Assembly: GCA_947632745.1 (NCBI GenBank)
Contig: CANRQH010000013.1
Location: forward strand, 1-20,903
Reading direction: 5' to 3'
Length of the DNA stretch: 20,903 nucleotides
Source: an uncultured Clostridia bacterium
GTDB taxonomy: Bacteria > Bacillota > Clostridia > TANB77 > CAG-508
Part shown: positions 7,426 through 16,533 of the stretch, one piece after another
How the letters are laid out: every line of letters begins with the position of its first letter
Position numbering within the stretch: position 1 is the first letter of the stretch
Notes under the pieces: generated by a model
Seen by the model: the letters and a program-made list of their open reading frames with translations, nothing else
Told to the model about the DNA's origin: nothing
Database searches by the model: none
Program-made: the position numbers and the translations under genes

Positions 7426-8644
7426 TTTCTTCTCCTAATTCTATATTATTTGAAACTTTTTCATATTTACCTGTAAATTTAGATGCGAATCCTTTTATTT
7501 CTTTCATTGCATCATAGTCTACTAGTTTTCTCTTATAATATTTTATTAATTTTGAATAATCTATTTTTTCATCTCTTATTTTTTTCATATCATCTTTTAT
7601 AAATAAAATTTCTTTTTGTTTTACATATTCTATAAAATCAACATCTTTTAATTTACATATTTCTTTATATTTACTCCAAAATGCTTTAAAGTTTTCTCTA
7701 TCTTCTGCTCTGTCCCAATATACTTTTGTTGATAATAGTTTTATATTGTAATCTTCTATTAAGTTAATTAACATATTGAAAGCTTTTTCTCTTTTGGTTG
7801 CTATTTTTGTGTCTTGTACTAATGTTCTTGCATCTGTTAAAAGCTTCATATAACATTGTTCTGCAACTGTTAAAGGTAAACTGTGTGTAAATAATTTTCT
7901 ACTTATTCCAAGTAATAGCATATTTTTTTCTATTCTGTCTCTTTGGTCTAATTTTCCAACTTCAAAAGCTTCATAATTTTCATAATCTTTTCTTATTTCT
8001 TCGTATTTTTTCTCTTCTATGCCTTCTTCTTGATTTAGTTTTATAAATAATATGTTTTCTATATATTCGTTTAATGTATTAAAAATTTTTACATATACTA
8101 GTTCATTTGTAGAGTCATATCCTTTAGATGTATCAGCTAATTTTATAGAATAATTTTTTAATATCCCTTTATATAGCCAATCCATTTTTTGAACATAGAA
8201 TTTATTAAATTTTTCTTCTATTTTATCTTTTCCAATGTTTTTTACAGTCTCATAATCTAATTCTACTAAAAATTTTTGCTTTCTAAATTTATATTCCACA
8301 TATTCGGTTTCTTTTAATGAAATTACACCATAATATTTTGATAATGCATTTTTTTCAAATTCTGTGGCAGTATTGTTTTTTACTTTTTTGTATATTGAAT
8401 CCATTACATACTTATCTAATGTTTCTAAATAGATTTCATATGCTTGATCATATTTTTTTTCACACTCATCATTGTCTTCTTCTATGAAATTTTCAAATGC
8501 TTTTATCATAGAATTTCTTTTTATATTTATTAACATCCCATTAATACTTAATCTTGTTGGCAACCATATTCTAGAAAAAGTATTTGAGATTTTATTTAAA
8601 AACGATTTATTTGCTCCCGTAATTTTTAAACTTGTTTCTTCCAT
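7418..8644 (-). CDS. Unknown 408-residue cytoplasmic protein upstream of ybeY
   Basis: I do not recognise this protein. It is 408 residues, charged (many Lys and Glu), almost wholly helical in appearance, with no signal peptide and no membrane segment. It contains no motif I can assign to an enzyme family. A GGAAG ribosome binding site precedes the ATG. It overlaps ybeY by eight bases and begins after a terminator that closes yqfD, so the pair forms its own transcription unit. The location equals that of phoH in the usual yqfC-yqfD-phoH-ybeY order, but it lacks the Walker motifs of PhoH, so it is not a divergent copy of that ATPase. Confidence 0.8.
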   Translation of the reverse strand: MEETSLKITGANKSFLNKISNTFSRIWLPTRLSINGMLINIKRNSMIKAFENFIEEDNDECEKKYDQAYEIYLETLDKYVMDSIYKKVKNNTATEFEKNALSKYYGVISLKETEYVEYKFRKQKFLVELDYETVKNIGKDKIEEKFNKFYVQKMDWLYKGILKNYSIKLADTSKGYDSTNELVYVKIFNTLNEYIENILFIKLNQEEGIEEKKYEEIRKDYENYEAFEVGKLDQRDRIEKNMLLLGISRKLFTHSLPLTVAEQCYMKLLTDARTLVQDTKIATKREKAFNMLINLIEDYNIKLLSTKVYWDRAEDRENFKAFWSKYKEICKLKDVDFIEYVKQKEILFIKDDMKKIRDEKIDYSKLIKYYKRKLVDYDAMKEIKGFASKFTGKYEKVSNNIELGEESV

Positions 8645-8742
8645 ATAAATCTTCCTTTCTATATGTTTTCTCTATAGTTTATGTTCTTTCCATTTTTTTC
8701 CATTTGGTGTTTATCTTTTTCTTATTTTCCATTCTATAACAA

Positions 8743-8775
8743 ATAAAAAAAAATAGCAATAAAAAATTACTATTT
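8743..8775 (-). terminator. Intrinsic terminator of the yqfC-yqfD unit
   Basis: On the minus strand AATAGTAA pairs with TTGCTATT (one G-T pair) around a seven-base loop and is followed by a run of at least eight T residues. Confidence 0.65.
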
Positions 8776-8788
8776 TTTTAAATTTTTT

Positions 8789-9967
8789 TTAAATTTTTTT
8801 GTTTTCTCCAATATTTTCTATTGTTTCATATATAACTGTAACAATTACGGAAGTTTCACTTTCCTCAGTTTTCACATTTTTGTTTACAATACTATTTTTG
8901 TCTTCTATCTTACTTTCAATTTGAGAGCTTAAATCATCTACCCCAAGATTTATTGCCTCAGATAATGTATAAGTTTTGGGTTCTTTTACTTGCTCTTTAT
9001 TGGTAATTTTTGTAATAGATATAGGTAAATATAAATTTTTAAAAATTTTCAAATTGATTTCTTTACTTTCTGTTTTATACAACTCAAATTTAGATAAATT
9101 TTTATATAATTTTATTTTTTTACTATTAAAATTAATTTCAAATTTATTTTCTTTTTTTCCTGTTTCTTTATATTCATCTTGATTAAATCTTATTTCTTTT
9201 GTTTTTTCATATGATACCTTTGCTTCTACTTCTCCTAAGCTATGCACATACCTTCTATCAGTATATTTTCCCTCCATATATCCTGCAATTAGTACATCAC
9301 CTTCTTGTACAGTATCTCCTACTTTAAACATAGCTGTTCCATTTTGAGCTGTTATTTTAGTTATTACTCCCGATTTTTTTGCAACAATATCACAATATTC
9401 TTTATTATCTATAATCTCTGGAGATTTATCTGCTTTTACAATATCTACTTTTACATTTGTTCCTTCCATATCTATTCCAATCCATGAAATGTCATCCCTC
9501 TTTAATCTTAGCTCATTTATAATTTCCTCAGTATTAACTTTACTTTTCAAAGTTCCTTTTTTAAGCCCTAAATTTTCTAAATCTTCTATTATATTTTCTA
9601 CTTGTAAATTATCTTCAACCCTAACTTCTATATTCCACACGTATTTTGAACTTACATATATAAAACATAAAATAATAATTAAAAAAATTGCAAAAATTTT
9701 TCTTTTTTTATATCTGCTTAGGAAAAACGGTATTCCTCTCTTTTTTAATATTTTTATTTTGCATTTTGTTTTTTTAGCAATACTACTTAGTCTTTTAAAA
9801 TCATTTATTCCAATATTTAAGTATAACTTTACACCTTTTTCCCTTTTCAAATTCCAAATTAGTATTTTCTTATTTGTACATATATTTATAAATCTTTCTA
9901 CATAATATCCTTCAACTTCGATTCTTACATATCCCAAAAGCAAATTCAGCAATAACCTTATGTACAT
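8789..9967 (-). CDS. yqfD: Sporulation protein YqfD
   Basis: This is a YqfD family membrane protein, made in the mother cell during sporulation in Bacillus relatives; its biochemical role is not known. The 392 residues match the family. An N-terminal soluble part (1-90) contains the family-typical GYVRIEVEGYYVERF segment, a single membrane segment lies at about 91-108 (AIFLIIILCFIYVSS), and the large C-terminal part is predicted outside the mother-cell cytoplasm, with GVITKITAQNGTAMFKVGD resembling a biotinyl-lipoyl-like hammerhead. It starts 22 bases after yqfC with an AGGAAAGGA ribosome binding site. Confidence 0.9.
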   Translation of the reverse strand: MYIRLLLNLLLGYVRIEVEGYYVERFINICTNKKILIWNLKREKGVKLYLNIGINDFKRLSSIAKKTKCKIKILKKRGIPFFLSRYKKRKIFAIFLIIILCFIYVSSKYVWNIEVRVEDNLQVENIIEDLENLGLKKGTLKSKVNTEEIINELRLKRDDISWIGIDMEGTNVKVDIVKADKSPEIIDNKEYCDIVAKKSGVITKITAQNGTAMFKVGDTVQEGDVLIAGYMEGKYTDRRYVHSLGEVEAKVSYEKTKEIRFNQDEYKETGKKENKFEINFNSKKIKLYKNLSKFELYKTESKEINLKIFKNLYLPISITKITNKEQVKEPKTYTLSEAINLGVDDLSSQIESKIEDKNSIVNKNVKTEESETSVIVTVIYETIENIGENKKI

Positions 9968-9989
9968 ATAAAAGTCCTTTCCTTAAAAT

Positions 9990-10265
9990 TTAATCATCCG
10001 ATGTTCTTTCTAATTCTATTTGCTCAATCTTTCCTATAATTTTTATATTATCTTCTGTCATTTTTTCTAACTTTAAATTAATTCCATGAATATTTACAAT
10101 TCCTATGAAAGTATTTATTCTTATATAATAATCTTCATATTCTAAAATACCTTTATAATTTTCTATAATCATTTCTTCAAATCCTGTTATTATAAAATTT
10201 GGAACATTACTATATACTTCTTTTGGAATTTCTAAAATATCATTAATTTTTCTCTTTCTTCTCAT
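9990..10265 (-). CDS. yqfC: Sporulation protein YqfC (YabP/YqfC family)
   Basis: This 91-residue protein carries the YabP/YqfC domain: DILEIPKEVYSNVP near the N-terminus and the IENYKGILEYEDYYIRI and GIVNIHGINLKL strands typical of the family. It is a small soluble sporulation protein usually encoded directly upstream of yqfD, as here. A GGAAAG ribosome binding site lies just before the ATG. Its biochemical role is unknown. Confidence 0.9.
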   Translation of the reverse strand: MRRKRKINDILEIPKEVYSNVPNFIITGFEEMIIENYKGILEYEDYYIRINTFIGIVNIHGINLKLEKMTEDNIKIIGKIEQIELERTSDD

Positions 10266-10360
10266 ATATAATTACTTTCCTTTCAATGCTTAAAAATTTA
10301 TTAGTCAATTCCACTACTTAAAATATATCTAATAATGCATCTAATTATGCTTTATTTATA

Positions 10361-11183
10361 TTAATTAAACTCATCTAAACTTTTAAATTCATATCCATTA
10401 TTTCTTGCTTCATCTATTATATCTCCCATAATTTCAGAATTGGTTTTAGAAGTTGCATGAAGTAACATTACCTCCCCATTATGAAAATTTGAAACTATTT
10501 TGTTCATTGCTTCTTCTTTAGATGGTTGACTATCTTCATTCCAGTCTACATATGCAAAGCTCCACATAACAGTTTTAAATCCAAGATTTTCTGTAATGCT
10601 TAATGTTCTTTCACTAAATTCTCCTTTTGGAGGTCTCATATATTTCATCTCATATCCAAATTTTTCATATAGAGTTTGATTTAAAGTCATTAGCTCGGTT
10701 TTTATTTCCTCATCAGATAAATCAGGCATGCTTTTATGGTTTACTGTATGGTTTCCCACAATATGCCCCTCATCTATCATTCTTTTAACCAAATCTCCAG
10801 CTGAATTTAAATAATGTGCTGTTATAAAAAATGTTCCCTTAACGTTTTTTTCTTTTAAACTGTCTAAAATTGCTGATGTATATCCTGCCTCATACCCTAA
10901 GTCAAATGTTAAATATATATTTTTATCCTCACTATTTCCGCATTGCTATTCCATTGTACTTTTCTATTAATTGTTTGTTTGTAGCACCTAAATCTGGTTG
11001 TTCATGATTATCGTTTCTTTTTATTCCCCATCCTATTTTCTCATTGCTTAATGAACTTTGAGTTGATACTGTTTCTTTTGTTCCATCTGGAGTTACAATT
11101 ACTGTTATTGTAAAAATTGAAAGTGTTAAACATATAATTGCAATAAGTTTACTTGCATGGCCAAATTTTTTTATATTTTCCAT
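10361..11183 (-). CDS. pdaA: PdaA-like polysaccharide deacetylase (spore cortex), needs a +1 shift at CGGA
   Basis: This is a NodB-fold deacetylase that in Bacillus makes the muramic-delta-lactam of spore cortex, which is needed for germination. The N-terminus (IGWGIKRND, then a YNGIAMG linker) and the TFDLGYEAGY motif are those of PdaA rather than other deacetylases. A signal or anchor segment lies at residues 10-30. In the zero frame the gene stops at 10932 right after CGG (codon 82, 10940-10938). Skipping the C yields GGA AAT AGT and an open frame to 10361, for 273 residues, near the 263 of B. subtilis PdaA. The catalytic Asp94 and the metal ligands His145 and His149 (HTVNH) all lie after the shift, so the short product could not be an enzyme. 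It sits upstream of yqfC and yqfD. Confidence 0.9.
10937..10940 (-). other. CGGA +1 recoding site in pdaA
   Basis: The zero frame reads GCA ATG CGG AAA TAG. Read as ATG (C)GGA AAT AGT, it continues into the NodB domain. The site falls at codon 82, before every catalytic residue. Confidence 0.75.
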
Positions 11184-11402
11184 ATTTATTAACCATTCCT
11201 TTCACTAAAGGCACAAAGAATAATAATTTCATATTATTTTTGTGTTTACCTATCTTTTTTTATAATTTTATGAGATAAAAAATATATTATTACAAATATT
11301 AATTTGAAATTTTTTTAATATGTAAATTTCAAATGTATTTTTTTTATTTAAAAATATATGCTAAACATAGTACCAATCTCCTATCTCGCTCTACGACAAA
11401 TA
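11184..11402. other. AT-rich spacer between divergent pdaA and agrA-like genes
   Basis: The spacer holds no open frame with a ribosome binding site on either strand. No AgrB or AgrD gene is here. I see no convincing LytTR-type direct repeat. The last part leads into the promoter of the two-component operon. Confidence 0.5.
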
Positions 11403-11431
11403 TTGACAAATTTTGTTTTTTCTATTATTAT
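11403..11431 (+). promoter_or_regulatory. Sigma-A-type promoter of the Agr-like operon
   Basis: A perfect TTGACA (11403-11408) and TATTAT (11426-11431) are separated by 17 bases, about 70 bases before the start codon. Confidence 0.7.
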
Positions 11432-11502
11432 AAACGAATGTGTACATAATATCTTTTATAATTTATATATTTTTCAGAAGGTAATTTAGGGGGGTGAAAA
11501 AA

Positions 11503-12213
11503 ATGCTGAAATTTTTAATATGTGATGATAACAAAAACACATTAGATTGTCTATCTAAAATGTTAGAAGGAATATTTATAAAAAATGATTTAAGTGCAAA
11601 AATAATCTGTAAAACTACATGTGCTAATGAAGTCTTATCTTATATTAAAGATAACTCTATAGATGTTTTTATTTTAGACATAAATCTAAAATCTAATATA
11701 ACTGGCATTGATATAGCTAAACAAATAAGAAATAATGATAAAGATTGCTACATAATTTTTATAACAGGACATAGTGAATATGTATTTATGGCATATAAAT
11801 TAAAAACCTTTGATTACTTGTGTAAACCTATATCTAAAGAATGCTTGGAAGATACTATTTTAAGATTATTTGACGACCTTTATAATAGTAACTTTTGTAG
11901 AAAATATATAAAATTAGATAACAAGAATACTTTGATTGATAAAAATGAAGTTGATTATATAAAACGTGATGGAATGAAGGTTATATTTCAAACTAATTCT
12001 AAAGCATATGAAACATATAGCTCTTTTATTAAATTACAACAACAATTACCAAATAATTTTGTAAGATGTCATAAATCATATATAGTTAATATAAATAATA
12101 TTACTAAGCTTGATTCTTCATCTAACTTAATTTATTTTAAGAATAATACAACATGTGATATTGGACCAAAATATAAAGAAAATTTTATGAAAGAGGTACA
12201 CTTTTATGAATAA
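11503..12213 (+). CDS. AgrA-like LytTR response regulator
   Basis: This is a response regulator with an N-terminal receiver and a C-terminal LytTR DNA-binding domain (about residues 130-236). Receiver residues are visible: acidic pair in ICDDN, phosphoacceptor Asp59 in FILDINL, Thr88 in FITGH and Lys108 in YLCKPIS. The LytTR part shows VDYIKRDGMKV and FVRCHKSYIVN. I choose the ATG at 11503, which has a TAGGGGGG ribosome binding site at good spacing, over the GTG at 11494 that falls inside the site. It overlaps the kinase gene by eight bases. It probably controls promoters with paired 9-bp repeats; targets cannot be told from this window. Confidence 0.9.
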   Translation: MLKFLICDDNKNTLDCLSKMLEGIFIKNDLSAKIICKTTCANEVLSYIKDNSIDVFILDINLKSNITGIDIAKQIRNNDKDCYIIFITGHSEYVFMAYKLKTFDYLCKPISKECLEDTILRLFDDLYNSNFCRKYIKLDNKNTLIDKNEVDYIKRDGMKVIFQTNSKAYETYSSFIKLQQQLPNNFVRCHKSYIVNINNITKLDSSSNLIYFKNNTTCDIGPKYKENFMKEVHFYE

Positions 12214-13033
12214 AAAATTCATTATAATTTTTATATCTAGCATATTTATAATATGTGTTCAACTTTTTTTAGTAATCTTTTGTATAGTTAAAAATTCACC
12301 TATAATATTTACATTTTTAAATTTTGCTTTGCTAATTTTATATTGCTTTATTACTATTTATTCTCTTCTTTATATAAAAAAATTAGCTTTAAATTTAAAT
12401 ACATATAAGTCTTATAATGAAACACTATTGACTTTATATGATAACGTAAAATCTTTTAAACATGATTTTAATAATATAATATATACAATTGGTGGATTTG
12501 TAAAAACAAATGATACAAAAAATCTAAAAGTTTATTATGATAGTATATCTAAAGATTTAAAAGAATTAAATAATTTAAGCATTTTAAATCCACAAATTAT
12601 TAATAACTCTGGAATCTACAACTTGTTGGTAGAAAAATATAAAAAAGCTAGCTCATATAATGTTACAATTAATTTAGAATGTTTTTTAGATTTTAATAAA
12701 GTAAATATTTCGCTATATGAACTTTCAAGAATTCTTGGAATTCTTATAGATAACGCTATTGAAGCATCTTCCCTTACAAAAGAAAAACAAATAAACATAC
12801 TATTTCGTGATTCTTTTAAAAATCATACTCAATTAATAAAAATTGAAAATACATATAAAAATAAAAACATAGACAAAAATAAAATATTTGAAAAAGGTGT
12901 AACAGAAAAACAAAATCATTCTGGAATGGGTTTATGGAAGGTTAAGCAAATAATTAACAAAAATAAAAATCTTAAACTTATTACAAATATTGAAAAAAAA
13001 TATTTTGTTCAACAAATTGAAATATATTATTGA
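12206..13033 (+). CDS. Short AgrC-like sensor histidine kinase
   Basis: This 275-residue kinase has the HPK10/AgrC layout. The phosphoacceptor His86 lies in FKHDFNN, the N box is LIDNAIEAS (Asn183) and the G box is HSGMGLWKVKQI (240-242), so the catalytic ATP-binding domain is complete. The sensor is very short: only two membrane segments (about 5-28 and 33-57) where AgrC normally has about six, so it probably does not bind a peptide in the usual way. It is translationally coupled to the regulator, and a terminator follows immediately. No peptide or processing gene is adjacent. Confidence 0.88.
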   Translation: MNKKFIIIFISSIFIICVQLFLVIFCIVKNSPIIFTFLNFALLILYCFITIYSLLYIKKLALNLNTYKSYNETLLTLYDNVKSFKHDFNNIIYTIGGFVKTNDTKNLKVYYDSISKDLKELNNLSILNPQIINNSGIYNLLVEKYKKASSYNVTINLECFLDFNKVNISLYELSRILGILIDNAIEASSLTKEKQINILFRDSFKNHTQLIKIENTYKNKNIDKNKIFEKGVTEKQNHSGMGLWKVKQIINKNKNLKLITNIEKKYFVQQIEIYY

Positions 13034-13068
13034 AAATAGAGAAGTAATGCTAGTACTCCTCTATTTTT
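13034..13068 (+). terminator. Intrinsic terminator of the Agr-like operon
   Basis: AATAGAG pairs with CTCTATT, with an inner AGTA/TACT stem after one mismatch, followed by a T-run. It begins right after the kinase stop codon. Confidence 0.75.
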
Positions 13069-13403
13069 AGTTATATATAACTTTGCTTTGGTTCTCTTTT
13101 ATAAAAATATAAATTTTTTATTTACTATTCCATACAAATGACTACATAATATAACAAACAGGTCGTAAAAAATGATATTATATTTTTGTCATGCTACAAT
13201 AAATAAAACATTTCTACTATACCTTCAATTCAATTAAAAATATAATTCCTATATATTTTTAGAAAACCTTTTTCATTTGTTTTCTGTCTTTATTTAAATC
13301 AGAATTTTATTTTATCATTTTATTTATTTTCTAATTTCATTTTTTTATAAATAACATCTTTTCTTTTGCAAAAAGTTATTTTTCATTTTTCATAAAATAT
13401 TTT
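13069..13403. other. Non-coding AT-rich spacer
   Basis: About 330 bases between convergent units. I find no open frame with a start and ribosome binding site, no tRNA-like fold and no repeat. A short perfect palindrome (AAGGTTTTATAAAACCTT, 13404-13421) overlaps the stop codon of the next minus-strand gene and may act as a weak terminator. Confidence 0.5.
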
Positions 13404-13410
13404 AAAGGTT

Positions 13411-13647
13411 TTATAAAACCTTATACTCTATATCTTCCATGTATTCGAACATCTCTTTTACTCTTTTTAAAGTTAGCATTGTCGTTTTAGGTTGTGGATT
13501 TTTGTCGTCGCAACTTATAAGCTTTTGTGTATAGCAATTTTTTGCTGTTCTAAATAATAAATATCTATTTTTTACATAAGTATAATAAATTTGATACCCA
13601 TTTCTTAAATCCTCGTACATCATCTCAAATGTATATTCATCTTTCAT
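13411..13647 (-). CDS. Small protein of unknown function downstream of ligA
   Basis: A 78-residue protein rich in Tyr (10) and charged residues, with no signal peptide or membrane segment. I do not recognise it. The coding call rests on a good GGAAAGG ribosome binding site, an ordinary codon pattern for this genome and its position 70 bases after ligA on the same strand. It may be part of the ligA transcription unit. The segment ISCDDKNPQPKTTMLT separates a beta-like N-terminal half from a helical C-terminus (LKRVKEMFEYMED). Confidence 0.65.
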   Translation of the reverse strand: MKDEYTFEMMYEDLRNGYQIYYTYVKNRYLLFRTAKNCYTQKLISCDDKNPQPKTTMLTLKRVKEMFEYMEDIEYKVL

Positions 13648-13717
13648 AATATTTTTCCTTTCCTAGTTCTACTTTATAACTTATAATTATTAACCTATTA
13701 TTACTATAATTATTCAC

Positions 13718-15718
13718 TTATTTAATCATATTCATAAACTTTCTTTCAGTTAGAATTTTTATACCTAAATCTTGAGCTTTTGTAAGTTTACTTCCTGCGT
13801 CTTTTCCTGCAATTACATATGAAGTTTTTTTAGAAACAGAACTTGAAACTTTGCCTCCAAATTTTTCTATAATATTTCCTGCTTCTTCACGCGTAAAGTG
13901 CTCTAAACTTCCTGTAAGTACAAAGGTTTTTCCATAAAACCTTTCGTCTGTTTCTTCTGATTCTTTAATTTCAGTATTTACACCTGCTTGTTTTAATTTT
14001 TCTATTAAATCTTTTGTTTGTTCCTCAGCAAAAAAATCTGTTATTGATTTTGCCATAGTTGGTCCAATGTCATCAATTTGTGCAAGCTCTATATATTCTG
14101 CGTTTGCCAAATTATCTATATTTTTAAACCTTTTTGCTAAAACTTTAGATGCTTTTCCACCAATATGCGCTATGCCTAATGCCGTAATTAATCTATACAA
14201 GTCATTTTGCTTGCTGTTTTCTATTGAATTTATTAAATTTTCTGCAAATTTTTTGCCATTTTTTTTAAGTGAAGCTATATCTTCAAGCTTTAAATTATAT
14301 ATATCTACAATATTGGAAATTAGCTTTCTGTCTAATAATTCTCCAATTATATTTTCCCCAAGACCATCTATATTCATTGCTTCTCTTGAGACAAAATGTA
14401 CTAAATTTTTGTAAAGCTTAGCAGGGCACTCTGTTCCTGTACATCTAACAGCTACTTCTCCATCTAATCTTACAGTTTTAGCTCCACATACAGGACAAAA
14501 TTCTGGCATCTTAAATGCTTTTTCTTGTCCATTTCTTTTTTCCTTTAGAACTTTTACAATCTCTGGAATAACATCCCCTGCCTTTTGAATTACAACAGTA
14601 TCTCCTATTTTTATTTCTTTTTCTTTTATAAAATCTTCATTATGAAGAGTAGTTTTTGAAATTTTTGAGCCTGCAACTTCAACTGGTTCTAATATTGCAA
14701 GTGGAGTTATAACTCCTGTTCTTCCTACATTACATACTATATCTAATAATTTGGTTGACTTTTGCTCAGGTGGATATTTGAATGCTATTTGCCATCTAGG
14801 ATTTTTGGCAGTTGTTCCTAAAATTTCTCTGAATGTCAAATCGTCTACTTTTATAACTGCTCCATCAATACCAAATGTTAAAGAATCTCTTTTATTTTTT
14901 ATTTCTTCTATTGCTTCATTTACCTCTTCTACACTTGAACATAGCATTTTTACAGGGTTTACATTAAATCCTAATTTTTCAAGATATTGCAACGCTTCAT
15001 AATGTGAGTTAATGCTTTTTCCCTCAATTTGCTGAATATTATATACATAGATATCTAGTGGTCTATCTTTTGTTATTGAACTATCTAATTGTCTAAGTGA
15101 GCCTGCTGCTGCATTTCTTGCATTTGCAAATATTTCTTCTCCATTTTCTTCTCTTTTTTTGTTCATTTCTTCAAAATCTTTATTTTGTATAAAAACTTCT
15201 CCACGAACAGTAATTGTTACTTTTTCTGTTAATTTTTGGGGAATATTTTTTATTGTTTTTAAATTTTCGGTTACATCTTCTCCAACAAAACCATTTCCTC
15301 TTGTAGACCCTCTTACAAAAATACCATCTTTATATTCTAAAGAGGCTGTTAAACCATCTATTTTGGTTTCTACAACAAAATTTTGATTTTCAATGTTTTC
15401 CTCTTCTGCTTGTTTTTTTATTTTATTTACATATTCTACTATTTCATCTATATTAAAAATATCTTGCATGCTTAAAAGTGGAACTTTGTGTTCTACTTTA
15501 CTAAAACCTGTTTTTACACTTCCACCTACATGTTGCGTATATGAATCCTCTGTTATAAATTCCGGATATCTTTTTTCTAAATCTTTTAATTCTAAAAATA
15601 GCATATCATATTCAAAATCACTTATTTCTGGCTTATCTTCATCATAATATTTTTTTGCATAATATGAAATTTTCTCTCTTAACTCTTCAATTCTCTCTTT
15701 CGCTTTTGATTTGTCCAT
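13718..15718 (-). CDS. ligA: NAD+-dependent DNA ligase
   Basis: LigA seals nicks in DNA during replication and repair using NAD+. The 666 residues are full length. The adenylation lysine is Lys119 in ETKIDGLTAS; the N-terminal Ia domain has YYDEDKPEISDFEYD; an OB fold follows (GRTGVITPLA); a four-cysteine zinc finger reads CPVCGAKTVRL and later CTGTECPAKL; helix-hairpin-helix repeats follow, and a BRCT domain ends the protein (about 590-666, GKTFVLTGSL). A GGAGG ribosome binding site and a TATAAT element precede the start, just beyond the sortase terminator. There is no CGG codon in the gene. Confidence 0.97.
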   Translation of the reverse strand: MDKSKAKERIEELREKISYYAKKYYDEDKPEISDFEYDMLFLELKDLEKRYPEFITEDSYTQHVGGSVKTGFSKVEHKVPLLSMQDIFNIDEIVEYVNKIKKQAEEENIENQNFVVETKIDGLTASLEYKDGIFVRGSTRGNGFVGEDVTENLKTIKNIPQKLTEKVTITVRGEVFIQNKDFEEMNKKREENGEEIFANARNAAAGSLRQLDSSITKDRPLDIYVYNIQQIEGKSINSHYEALQYLEKLGFNVNPVKMLCSSVEEVNEAIEEIKNKRDSLTFGIDGAVIKVDDLTFREILGTTAKNPRWQIAFKYPPEQKSTKLLDIVCNVGRTGVITPLAILEPVEVAGSKISKTTLHNEDFIKEKEIKIGDTVVIQKAGDVIPEIVKVLKEKRNGQEKAFKMPEFCPVCGAKTVRLDGEVAVRCTGTECPAKLYKNLVHFVSREAMNIDGLGENIIGELLDRKLISNIVDIYNLKLEDIASLKKNGKKFAENLINSIENSKQNDLYRLITALGIAHIGGKASKVLAKRFKNIDNLANAEYIELAQIDDIGPTMAKSITDFFAEEQTKDLIEKLKQAGVNTEIKESEETDERFYGKTFVLTGSLEHFTREEAGNIIEKFGGKVSSSVSKKTSYVIAGKDAGSKLTKAQDLGIKILTERKFMNMIK

Positions 15719-15752
15719 CTCGTTACCTCCATGAAAATATTATATACGAAAT

Positions 15753-15790
15753 ACAAAAAAAAATAAAGGATTTTTGCAAATTCCTTTATT
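15753..15790 (-). terminator. Intrinsic terminator of the sortase gene
   Basis: On the minus strand ATAAAGGA pairs with TCCTTTAT around an AT-rich loop and is followed by about ten T residues. Confidence 0.75.
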
Positions 15791-15804
15791 TTTTATCACC
15801 TATT

Positions 15805-16467
15805 TTATTCTACTTCTCTTGCTTCTACTATTATTCTTTGGTCATTACTTGCATCTGTACATGAAGATAAAGTAATTTCTCTTTTTCCATCTGTATCTCT
15901 ATTATAGAATTTTGTATCATCTTGAGTTGTTTGGAATATATTATAAATTTCGTATATAACTCTATTTCCTTCTAAATCTGTTATATAAATTTTGTCTCCA
16001 TTTGCAAGCTTTTTATTATCTGAGAAAAATAATCCATTTCTATAGTTGTGTCCAACAATTACTACATTTCCAACACTATTTAATTTAGCACTTTGTGGCC
16101 ATAAAGCAACAACTGATGTATCTAATTTTCCAGGTGTTGGTGGATCATTTAATACCAAATATTTTAAGTTTGTTTTTGGTATTTCTATTGAACCAATATA
16201 GTCATATCCTTTAAATTTATGCTCACTATTACTATTAGATTCTTCGGCTACAGTAATATTTTCTGAAATACCACCTTCACTGTCTCCTGAAGTATTGCCA
16301 CTATCGGTTGCTTCTTCTATAAATGTTGATACATATTCATCTGCATCTTTTTTTATATTGTAATTTTTATAAAAACTATATCCTAAATATCCCACTAATC
16401 CAATTATTGCAATTATTATTATTACAAGTAATATTGTTAAAAATCTACTATATTTTACTTCAAACAT
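15805..16467 (-). CDS. Sortase, probably class D
   Basis: Sortases are cysteine transpeptidases that join surface proteins to the cell wall. This 220-residue protein has an N-terminal membrane segment (about 9-32), a Ser/Asn/Glu-rich linker (50-82) and a sortase domain. The catalytic triad is visible: His140 in VIVGHNYRNG, Cys203 in LSSCTD and Arg211 in DQRIIVEA. The single N-terminal anchor and the signature around Cys203 resemble class D enzymes, some of which act in sporulation. A TATAAT element and a GGAGGGA ribosome binding site precede it, so it has its own promoter after spoIVFB. No LPxTG-type substrate gene is in the window. Confidence 0.9.
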   Translation of the reverse strand: MFEVKYSRFLTILLVIIIIAIIGLVGYLGYSFYKNYNIKKDADEYVSTFIEEATDSGNTSGDSEGGISENITVAEESNSNSEHKFKGYDYIGSIEIPKTNLKYLVLNDPPTPGKLDTSVVALWPQSAKLNSVGNVVIVGHNYRNGLFFSDNKKLANGDKIYITDLEGNRVIYEIYNIFQTTQDDTKFYNRDTDGKREITLSSCTDASNDQRIIVEAREVE

Positions 16468-16533
16468 ATTTTATCCCTCCGTTTTCATTCTTATTTTTAT
16501 TATAACATATTTTGAAAAAATTGTATATAATTT

